Shown one piece after another: positions 57,189 through 64,000 of a stretch of DNA of 64,000 nucleotides; positions within the stretch are counted from its first letter, which is position 1, and the number at the start of each line of letters is the position of its first letter. The position numbers and the translations under genes are program-made. The DNA comes from Craterostigma plantagineum. Lineage: Eukaryota > Streptophyta > Magnoliopsida > Lamiales > Linderniaceae. The stretch lies in contig JAPQWV010000018.1 in the NCBI GenBank assembly GCA_027422505.1, forward strand, positions 14,712,001-14,776,000, given 5' to 3'. Under the pieces are notes generated by a model. It was given only the letters and a program-made list of their open reading frames with translations, was not told the DNA's origin and made no database searches.

Positions 57189-57677
57189 TTAGCGTGTGAG
57201 TGTGTCGCGAAGCCCTAGCTTGAACTCGAAGGCGCGGAGGTTCCTTCGAAGTACCAATCGATTAGCTATAGCGTCAATGAGCTTCGCGAAGTTGGAACGG
57301 CAGAGAGGATCTTCTTCTGAAAGTATGCGGCAGATCTTCATTAGTTTGTCTTGGATGATGGTGAGCGTTCCATCCGAGAACTTTTCCACTTCAGAGCAGC
57401 GCAGCATCCTCATCTTTCCCTTATAGTTCGAGTAGGCGACCGCTGGATCGTCTCCGTCGATCACATCGCCCTCTCGGTAGTCGTCCGCGTTCTTGAAAGA
57501 TGGGCGAGTCAGATTCACCTTCTTCAGGTTGTGCTCCACCGCCATCTGCAGATCGTGGGTGGCGAAGAATCTGACCTGTCGGAGCATGTGGCGTTTGATA
57601 GCCACATATCCCATGGTGACCGGTTCAGCACGTATGAGATGTCCAGAACTTCTGAGGACGAGTCTGAACTGCTTCAT
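57189..57677 (-). CDS. Continuation of Copia G extra ORF (162 codons, other frame)
   Basis: Its ATG overlaps the stop of the upstream 1077-codon ORF as ATGA. It holds HDLQMAVEHNLKKVN, KFSDGTLTIIQDKLM and LRRNLRAFEFKLGLRDTLTR, homologous to the C-terminal block of the extra ORF in element A (15631-16213), which there lies downstream of the same organisation. Either this is a one-base frameshift in an originally single protein, or a short downstream cistron. The tail is rich in charged helices. No known domain recognised. Confidence 0.65.
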   Translation of the reverse strand: MKQFRLVLRSSGHLIRAEPVTMGYVAIKRHMLRQVRFFATHDLQMAVEHNLKKVNLTRPSFKNADDYREGDVIDGDDPAVAYSNYKGKMRMLRCSEVEKFSDGTLTIIQDKLMKICRILSEEDPLCRSNFAKLIDAIANRLVLRRNLRAFEFKLGLRDTLTR

Positions 57678-60600
57678 GGATCCAGCATGCTGTACAGGTC
57701 GCCCAGGCGCAGAAACTTGAAGTCCGCCTCACTGACTTCACAGTAGCTCTCATCCTGCCTCATTACCGTGAATACTGGGTAATGGACAGGTCCTTTGGAC
57801 TCTTGGCGGAGGTCAGTGACTTTGCAGATGGGGGCCCGACTCATTTCCTGAGCGATGTTTTCGTCATCGGATAGCGTCCTATTTGTGCATTTGTGGCACA
57901 GAAGGCTCCATCGATAGAGTTGCTTCTTTCTCTCGCTCCAACTTTGGATGTTCATCAGCTCATACTCGTCGAAGGTGGTGATGATCTGCTCCTTGCGTCG
58001 CCAGATCCTCTTCCTGATCTCTTCTTGAAACGGTGCGGTGATCTTTTTGTTTTCCCACGGTGCTTCCGGTATATCCACCGTGGGTATATCCGTTTGAGCA
58101 GCAGGGGCCTCAGTTTGCTGCGCTTGGAATTGCAGTATGTCCTCAAGCTCGGCCGGTTCAGCGTCGTACTCCTCTCCGTCCTCGTTGTCTGCTGTGTTGA
58201 TCAGCGTTAGTGAGGCTTCCATCAGCAGACGTCGAGCGTTTTCCACCAGCTTCCTGGCTGCTACTGCATCGATGGGTGTGTACAGCCATTCATCGTTGAA
58301 GATGTAGGCTTCGATCTCGTTCTGTGCGCAGTAGACGTCCTCGGGAGCTACTTTGGGGTCGGTGTTCAGAGGAGTGTCGCTGTGTGGTGACGAGGGTGTT
58401 GCGTCGGAAGAGTTTGTGGATTGTGGGGATGGTTGTGGTGGAGATTCTGGTGGTTCAGTTGTGGTGATGGTTTTGGCAAGGATGATTTGGGTGTCGGGTG
58501 GTGTAGGTGTGGTGGTGGCCTCTAACATCGATGTGATAGTTAGAGGTTCGGAGACTGTGGGTGGAGACGGTGTGGGGGTGGTCTCTAACGTCGATGTGAC
58601 GATTAGAGTTTCGGAGACGGTAGTGGATGGTGGTGAGGGTGATTTGGCTAGTGACTTAGGGTTAATAAGGTGGGATTTTTGGCTAGTGGGGTGTGAGGTT
58701 TCTGTTACAGGCGTTGTTTCAGGCCCAGAGGAGGAGGACGGCGTCGAGTGAGTGAGTCCTTGGGATTGTTGGCCTAGCTGCCTATTCTCCCCCTCGCGGC
58801 GATCTTGATCATCGTCTTGATCGTCGCGCCTGATCCCGCTGGACTCGCCCTGAGCGCGGCAAGTCATGGGCTGAGTCATCATTCTCTTCATCTGCCGTTC
58901 CTCGTCGTCGAGTTCCGTCATCGACTCCAATCTTGCTCGTAGGAGGTAGAAGAGCTCCTTCGCGGAGATGGCAGAGAAAATGGCTTCAGCGTCCACATCT
59001 TGAGTCGGTGGTTGCGTCTCCGGGGCCACACCTTTCCCTTTGTCGGCGGTGGACGCATCGAGACGCGCGTAGACTTTATCGAGAATCGACGTCTCAAGAA
59101 TCTTTGCAAACTCTTGAAGACGTGTCTCTAGCGCGGTCTCGGTGATGAATTGGGGTAAATTTAACAAGTTGGAATCACGAAGAACTCCAACTGACACCGA
59201 ATCGGAGAATATAGCCGATCGGCCGCCCGTTTGCACAGGACTGGAACAGACGGAGTCACTTAGACTTCCCGTTGGCATCATCGATGAGACAGACTCAATC
59301 GTATGATGGCCTAGGCTCACGGTTGTTGTGATGTTGGCCGTGCTAGGTCTTCCGCTCTCAGTCACAGAGACATCACTGAGCGTTCTGACAGAGTCACGAA
59401 GACTCTGTGGTGCGGTGGAAGGTGTATGTGTCCTAGAAACGTATGAAACTATGGGGAGTGAGGGCACTAGACTCGAGGTGCATGAATAGGATGCAGTCTG
59501 AGGCGAGGGACTGCTTGTTTCAACATCGACTATCTCCAAGTGGGATGTCGATGGTATACGTGGCTCCTCGTGGAATGAAATATCTTCCTGTAGAGAGGAA
59601 GATAAGTTGGTTGGTGGGGTAGTTTGCGTGGTTGAGCCAGATGCCACGACTTCTACTCGGGAGGTGAACACATCACCTCCTGTACCTACTGGTTCGGCTC
59701 GGCTTATCTGTGGCTGAGGAGGTCGATCGTGCTTTTGTTTCGATCGACGCTCCGTGGGGCGGCTTACTTCATCCTCTCGCGACCGTTTTTTCGGAGCGCG
59801 GGTGGAAGAGGATGCGGCGCGACTCGAGGACTTTTTGGAGGTGGTGGTGGGGTTTTGGCTAGTCCCAGGGTTGGGAGCAGTGGGGTTGATCTGCTCCGTA
59901 GGGACAGAAGATAGTGGTCTGGGGCTTTCTCGGAATGAGGCGGTTGATATGCGATATTCGCGGACGTGTGGATTTGTCTGGTCGGCGTAGGCGAGAACTT
60001 CATCCGGAATTATCATTGCGTTTCGATCCTTCGCCGGAGTGTTTTTCTTGGCGAACTTCTCGACTGTGGGGATGGGGAAGTGTTCGGCTGCCGGCCGCAT
60101 GCGAATGCTGGTGGAGTGCATGCGGAAGTGTTTGATGAAGGCTGGGAGCCACCGCATGTAAGGTATGAAGCGGTTAGTAACTCCCTTTGCGACTTCCCGG
60201 TCGCGACGTTGGATCATCGCGACAAGATCCATCCAGATGATGTCCGCGTAGTTGTACTTCCGGTTGTAGGTGATGCCGGTTAGGATGGTGAGGATCTGAA
60301 GGTTTCCGCGGTCCTGACCGGCATGCTTTCCTGACATGCACTTGTTCACCAGCAGGTACAGTGTTCGCCAAGGTTGAGGTAGGTTGCGGGTGGTGACTTC
60401 ACTGAGGATAAGTGGGCCCTTTTTCTTCTTGGTATCTGGTTGATAGCCCAGTCGGTCAATGTCTTCAATGAGTTGATCGTGCGTTGGTAGTGGGTCATAG
60501 GGTGAGTAGACGGGGAGTTGAAGCACTTCTTGCACTATTTTGCGATTGAGGACCACCGTTTCTTGATCAGTTTGTGCGGATAGGTTTTTGGCAAGATGGA

Positions 60601-60907
60601 GTGGTCCCGCTATCTGCAGTGTATGCCAGAATTGTTGAAGGTACACCTGTGCTTCTGGCTCGCCATGTGTGAGGGCGTGGCGAAGTGGGTGCCCTTTGAG
60701 GATTTCTATGATGACGGGGGCATCGCATCGAAAGCTCTGCAGGTCCACCATGAAGTTGTTGGGAATCAGGGCCGCCCATTGACTCAGTGGGAAGATCTGC
60801 TCGGGTGGTGGGACATAGAGACGTGTGTTGAGTTCGATGCGAGCAATGTCCCGTTGGATTGCAGCCGCCTCAAGTGCTTCAATTGTGCTTTGATCTTTTT
60901 CCGTCAT
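57674..60907 (-). CDS. Large extra ORF of Copia G (1077 aa), function unknown
   Basis: Minus-strand ATG at 60905-60907, about 2 kb downstream of pol. Residues 1-330 look globular: MTEKDQSTIEALEAAAIQRD, GHPLRHALT, VYLQQFWHTLQ, QPWRTLYLLVNKCMSGKHAG, QDRGNLQIL and RKYNYADIIWMDLVAMIQRR, followed by RFIPYMRWLPAFIKHF and MIIPDEVLAYAD. Residues 340-870 are Ser/Pro/Thr-rich and probably disordered, with a basic patch (APKKRSRED, RRSKQKHD at about 370-395) that could be a nuclear localisation signal, and a helical segment FITETALETRLQEFAKILET (about 600). Residues 870-1077 include ENKKITAPFQEEIRKRIWRR and LCHKCTNRTLSDDENIAQEM. No signal peptide, transmembrane segment, RT, protease or nucleic-acid-binding signature. 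Homologous blocks exist in element A. I recall similar ORFs in plant Copia elements but cannot verify; no function is proposed. Confidence 0.8.
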   Translation of the reverse strand: MTEKDQSTIEALEAAAIQRDIARIELNTRLYVPPPEQIFPLSQWAALIPNNFMVDLQSFRCDAPVIIEILKGHPLRHALTHGEPEAQVYLQQFWHTLQIAGPLHLAKNLSAQTDQETVVLNRKIVQEVLQLPVYSPYDPLPTHDQLIEDIDRLGYQPDTKKKKGPLILSEVTTRNLPQPWRTLYLLVNKCMSGKHAGQDRGNLQILTILTGITYNRKYNYADIIWMDLVAMIQRRDREVAKGVTNRFIPYMRWLPAFIKHFRMHSTSIRMRPAAEHFPIPTVEKFAKKNTPAKDRNAMIIPDEVLAYADQTNPHVREYRISTASFRESPRPLSSVPTEQINPTAPNPGTSQNPTTTSKKSSSRAASSSTRAPKKRSREDEVSRPTERRSKQKHDRPPQPQISRAEPVGTGGDVFTSRVEVVASGSTTQTTPPTNLSSSLQEDISFHEEPRIPSTSHLEIVDVETSSPSPQTASYSCTSSLVPSLPIVSYVSRTHTPSTAPQSLRDSVRTLSDVSVTESGRPSTANITTTVSLGHHTIESVSSMMPTGSLSDSVCSSPVQTGGRSAIFSDSVSVGVLRDSNLLNLPQFITETALETRLQEFAKILETSILDKVYARLDASTADKGKGVAPETQPPTQDVDAEAIFSAISAKELFYLLRARLESMTELDDEERQMKRMMTQPMTCRAQGESSGIRRDDQDDDQDRREGENRQLGQQSQGLTHSTPSSSSGPETTPVTETSHPTSQKSHLINPKSLAKSPSPPSTTVSETLIVTSTLETTPTPSPPTVSEPLTITSMLEATTTPTPPDTQIILAKTITTTEPPESPPQPSPQSTNSSDATPSSPHSDTPLNTDPKVAPEDVYCAQNEIEAYIFNDEWLYTPIDAVAARKLVENARRLLMEASLTLINTADNEDGEEYDAEPAELEDILQFQAQQTEAPAAQTDIPTVDIPEAPWENKKITAPFQEEIRKRIWRRKEQIITTFDEYELMNIQSWSERKKQLYRWSLLCHKCTNRTLSDDENIAQEMSRAPICKVTDLRQESKGPVHYPVFTVMRQDESYCEVSEADFKFLRLGDLYSMLDP

Positions 60908-61309
60908 ATCCGTGCTTGACAGTAATTGTGATATGATTAGTATGGATTAAATTGTGAGAATGTGGACATAAATAAGTCATGGGTGAAATGATGGAAGTGG
61001 CCTCAAATTGCAAATGAAACATCGACAATGTTTTTAAAGGAGATGAGAAAGTTCGCTAAGTATAACATATAGGGATGTTGAGGAAAATTTAGCATTTTGT
61101 GTCAAATTTCGCATGTAATGAGAAATTTCGCAGATTATCACGCAAAGGCATGTCGAGAGAACATTTTTGCAGATATAAAGGAAATTTCGCACTCAGTCTT
61201 ATTCATGAATTGTGCATATAACAGGGAAATTTCGCATTCAAAGGAAATTTTCGCATGTAGCATGGAAATTTCGCATTCAGTGTAAAGTTCCGCATGTATT
61301 GGGAAATTT

Positions 61310-61510
61310 TCGCAAGTTATAACACAAAGACATGTCGTGAGAAAGTTTCGCAGTCAGAGTAAAATTTTCGCAAGTGATGGAAAATTTCGCAAGTTATATC
61401 ACATAGACATGTCGTGAGAATTTTCGCAGTCAGAGTAAAATTTTCGCAAGTATGGAAAATTTCTCAAGTTATATCACATAGACATGTCGTGAGAAATTTT
61501 CACAGGTTAT
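61310..61510. repeat. Tandem repeat, period about 78 bp, in Copia G spacer
   Basis: About 2.5 units, each with CAAGTTATA(A/T)CACA(A/T)AGAC, ATGTCGTGAGAA, CGCAGTCAGAGTAAAATTTT and CGCAAGT. Unit starts near 61312, 61390 and 61463. Confidence 0.85.
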
Positions 61511-61616
61511 ATGAAAGTTTCGCGGAGGTAAAGAGCTTTGTGGACTGCGAAAATTTTGTTCACTGTAGTTGCGAAATAGTGAAGATGCGAAAATATGTAA
61601 TATGAAGTGATGTGTT

Positions 61617-61995
61617 ATTAGAATTTCGCGGGGCTAAACTCACTGTAGCAGGGAAAGTTTTGTCGTGAGGGAAAAAGATTTTCTCAGATAAACTTTCGCG
61701 GCACTTAACATACTGTAGCAGCGGAAAAAAATTTTAACACATGTAAATTCTCGGGCGAAAGTTTCGCAGTTTCTTAGTCACTGTAGCAGCGAAAATTTTT
61801 AACATAAGAAATTTCTCGGAGAAAATAAAGTTTCGCGGGGCTTAACATGCTGTAGCAGCAAGAAAAATTTTAACATATGTAATTTCTCGGAGAAATTTTC
61901 GCGGAACCTCACTCACTGTAGCGCAAGAAATTTCTCGGATAAAATAAAGTTTCGCGGGGCTTAGCTCACTGTTGCAGCGAAATTTAACGTTTTAA
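61617..61995. repeat. Degenerate tandem repeat with CACTGTAGCAGCG core, Copia G spacer
   Basis: About six units of 50-80 bp, each with TTTCGCGGGGCTTAAC or a variant, CACTGTAGCAGCGAAAATTT or a variant, and TTTCTCGGAGAAA or a variant. Cores near 61640, 61711, 61780, 61848, 61913 and 61967. Confidence 0.8.
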
Positions 61996-62922
61996 AGCAA
62001 TTTTTCTGAGAATTTTTTCGCGGTGAAGAACACAGTGCGATATCGTGCGAAACTACGCAATGTTTTAGCCTTAGACCTACGCAAATCTCAACCAAAATGC
62101 AATAATCTGGACTCAATCAACTCGAAATTGGATGGGCAATGCATATTTGAGGGTATTAAACATCAATAATCTAACATGCGTTTGATTTAGAGCCGAGAAA
62201 AATTAATTCAAACCTAACAGATTTAATTAAAATGGGGCAAAACAGGATAAGACGAACAGATATTTGGATTATTTAAGGTGTATTCATACCGAAAAAGCTT
62301 GATTTTGAAGTCGAAGAATGCAGATAAGTGGATTTTGAATGCGGATTGGACGTCGACAATGATGCGAGGGGTTGCGAAATTTTGAAAGAGGGGGTTGCGA
62401 AAATTTTGAATTTTTCTCGGGAATTTTAGGGTTGTAAAAAGTGTTAAGTGTTTAGGGTTTTAGGGGTTTTAGTCACTGTATATGCGAAATTTTGAGTTAA
62501 TGGGTCGAAATTTCGTGGGCTTGGTCAAAACCTCAACTGAGCTGAATTTTCGCGGGTTTGGTCAAAGTTGGGTCCAATTGAGGTTCAATTGGTCCAATGT
62601 TGACCCTTTTCGACCAGAAAAATTAGAAATTCAACCCAAAATATTTTAATCGGTCCAATTTTGACTCAGTTTGACCAAACTTTAAAATTTCAACCCAATT
62701 TTTTTTTTAAATAAAATAAATAGAAAAAATCAGAAGCTCCCCCTTAATCGAGAAACTTCCCGTTTTAAATAATGGAAGAAGAAAAAAGAAAAAAAAAATA
62801 GATGCTCCCCCTTAATCGAAAACTCCCCCTCAAAAGACATAATTCAGAAGACACATAGATAATGAAGTGAAGTGGAAAAAGAAATATGTACACTTTATCA
62901 AAGTTCATGTAGGGTCGATTGA

Positions 62923-64000
62923 TCACAACTGAATATTCAACATGCCCAACATAGTCACTAGCTGTTGGAATCGTTTGACATCCAACGGTTTTGTGAAGAT
63001 GTCGGCCAGTTGATCTTCGGTTGTGATGTAGTGCAATTCAATCGTGCCTTGTTCGACATGTTCTTTGATGAAGTGGTGACGAATATCTATGTGTTTCGTT
63101 CTTGAGTGATGTACTGGATTACTCGTCATCGCAATAGCACTTTTTGAGTCACAGTAAATGGGAATTTTATCAACATGAAAATTAAAATCTCGTAGTTGGG
63201 TTCTCATCCACAAAAGTTGTGAACAGCAACTAGCGGCGGCGACATATTCTGCCTCCGTCGATGAAGTTGAGACACAGTTTTGTTTTCGAGACGACCAACT
63301 TCAGAGTTTACCTCCCAAGAAGTGTGCAGCTCCAGAGGTGCTTTTTCGGTCCATCTTGCATCCTGCGTAATCCGAGTCAGAGAATCTAACTAGTTTGAAG
63401 TCCGATAGAGTGGGGTACCACAAACCCAGATTGGGTGTTCCTTTGAGATAGCGGAGGATCCTTTTGACAGCAGTGAGATGGGATTCCTTTGGTGTTGCCT
63501 GAAAACGAGCGCAGATTCTCCTGTCGAGAGAACGATGTCCGGTCGACTAGCAGTAAGATACAAAAGAGAACCTATTATCCCTCGATAGATGATTTGGTCA
63601 ATGGGAACACCAGATGGGTCCGCGTCGGGTCGGCCAGAGGGTGACATAGGTGTAGCAGCAGTCTTGGCATCCTTCATTCCATATTTCTCGAGGATGTCAT
63701 GGATGTATTTGGACTGATTGATGAAGATTCCGTTGGGGAGTTGCTTTACTTGAAGACCAAGAAAGAAGTTCAGCTCACCCATCATACTCATTTCGAATTT
63801 CTCTTTCATCAATTCTGCGAACTCTTCACACAGTTGTGGTTTAGTCGATCCAAAAATGATATCATCGACATAAATCTGTACAATCATTATGTCCGGGCCA
63901 CTCCGCTTGGTGAAGAGAGTTGTATCCAGAGATCCTTTCTTGAATCCAGACTGAACAAGGAAGTCTGAAAGGACGTCATACCAAGCTCGGGGAGCCTGTT
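62923..64000 (-). pseudogene. Copia G reverse transcriptase and RNase H (partial, broken)
   Basis: From the window edge: PRAWYDVLSDFLVQSGFKKG, then IVQIYVDDIIFGSTKPQLCE with YVDD intact (about 63865), FEMSMMGELNFFLGLQVKQL and QIIYRGIIGSLLYLTASRPD. A frameshift near 63525 precedes the RNase H part: DSDYAGCKMDRKSTSGAAHF, a stop near 63303, SSRKQNCVSTSSTEAEYVAA, WMRTQLRDFNFHVD, HHSRTKHIDIRHHFIKEHVE and DQLADIFTKPLDVKRFQ, ending LGMLNIQL at 62923. It has only two lesions in the window, fewer than element A. Confidence 0.9.

Larger units (their letters stand above)
60908..62922 (-). other. Repeat-rich spacer between pol and extra ORF of Copia G
   Basis: No ORF. Contains more than twenty (A)AATTTCGCA/TTTTCGCA motifs (plus-strand reading) between 61040 and 62040, two tandem arrays listed separately, and minus-strand polypurine-tract-like TTAAGGGGGAGC at 62737-62748 and 62804-62815, with GAGGGGGAG near 62822-62830. 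Confidence 0.7.
56836..64000 (-). mobile_element. Sirevirus-like Copia element G with large extra ORF (partial)
   Basis: Minus-strand order within the window: RT and RNase H (from 64000 down to 62923), 2-kb repeat-rich spacer, extra ORF of 1077 codons plus a 162-codon continuation, polypurine tract, 3' LTR (56836-57130). The 5' part lies beyond 64000. The AAGAT before the LTR (56831-56835) is the candidate target duplication. RT and RNase H closely resemble those of element A, and so does the extra ORF, so A and G are related families. G is better preserved than A. Confidence 0.9.

Noticed and set aside
58353..58751. Plus-strand Gly/Val-rich 132-codon ORF
   Set aside because: Shadow of the Ser/Pro/Thr-rich middle of the extra ORF on the opposite strand.
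57674..60907. Envelope gene interpretation of the extra ORF
   Set aside because: No signal peptide, transmembrane stretch or Cys-rich surface pattern is visible; the position alone does not justify it.
61310..61995. CRISPR-like array
   Set aside because: Units are adjacent tandem repeats without unique spacers, in a plant retrotransposon.

Overview
This window looks like transposon-dominated nuclear DNA of a flowering plant, most likely a eudicot. The reasons are the Ty1/copia elements primed by the 3' end of initiator tRNA-Met, a gypsy element, a CACTA element with tnp2 and Ulp1-type remnants, hAT and Stowaway MITEs and a LINE RNase H tail. I found no ordinary host gene, rRNA, tRNA or CRISPR array. 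Almost every coding stretch is a retroelement gag, pol or accessory ORF, and most carry stops or frameshifts.

Layout. (1) 1-17052: a minus-strand Ty3/gypsy element (LTR 16695-17052, gag 16656 down to 1) is split by a complete 15.5-kb Sirevirus-like Copia element A (1091-16568, target duplication GAACC). (2) 17352-22035: degenerate minus-strand Copia B. (3) 22036-25115: AT-rich DNA with a 527-bp MITE. (4) 25116-32450: young minus-strand Copia C with near-identical 918-bp LTRs, TSD GTTTT and internal pol deletions. (5) 32968-37430: a non-coding structure with inverted ends holding three tandem arrays of about 480-bp period. (6) 37640-38340: LINE tail. (7) about 38460-44812: a minus-strand CACTA element broken by hAT insertions, a 1740-bp tandem duplication and a nested Stowaway MITE. 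(8) 45052-51925: Copia D, interrupted by non-autonomous Copia E (46184-49356, TSD AAAAG) and cut by Copia F (51926-56835), which is itself cut by the minus-strand Sirevirus-like element G (56836 to beyond 64000).

The most interesting content is of three kinds. First, elements A and G share a very large extra ORF between pol and the 3' LTR. It is open over 1077 codons in G and its N- and C-terminal blocks are recognisably conserved in A; it has no signal peptide or membrane segment, so it does not look like an envelope gene. Second, several elements carry dense short-motif architectures: an ATGTTG-based quasi-palindromic module repeated about a dozen times through LTR, gag, pol and spacer of C; a GTCACGGCCGTGAC palindrome/half-site array in both LTRs of E; and element-specific repeats in the pol-to-extra-ORF spacers of A and G. 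Third, polypurine-tract-like motifs are multiplied in A, C, E and G.

The insertion order can be read directly: gypsy before A; D before E and before F, F before G; CACTA before hAT, hAT before the 1740-bp duplication. LTR divergence, judged by eye, is about 1% for C, about 5% for E and about 6% for A.
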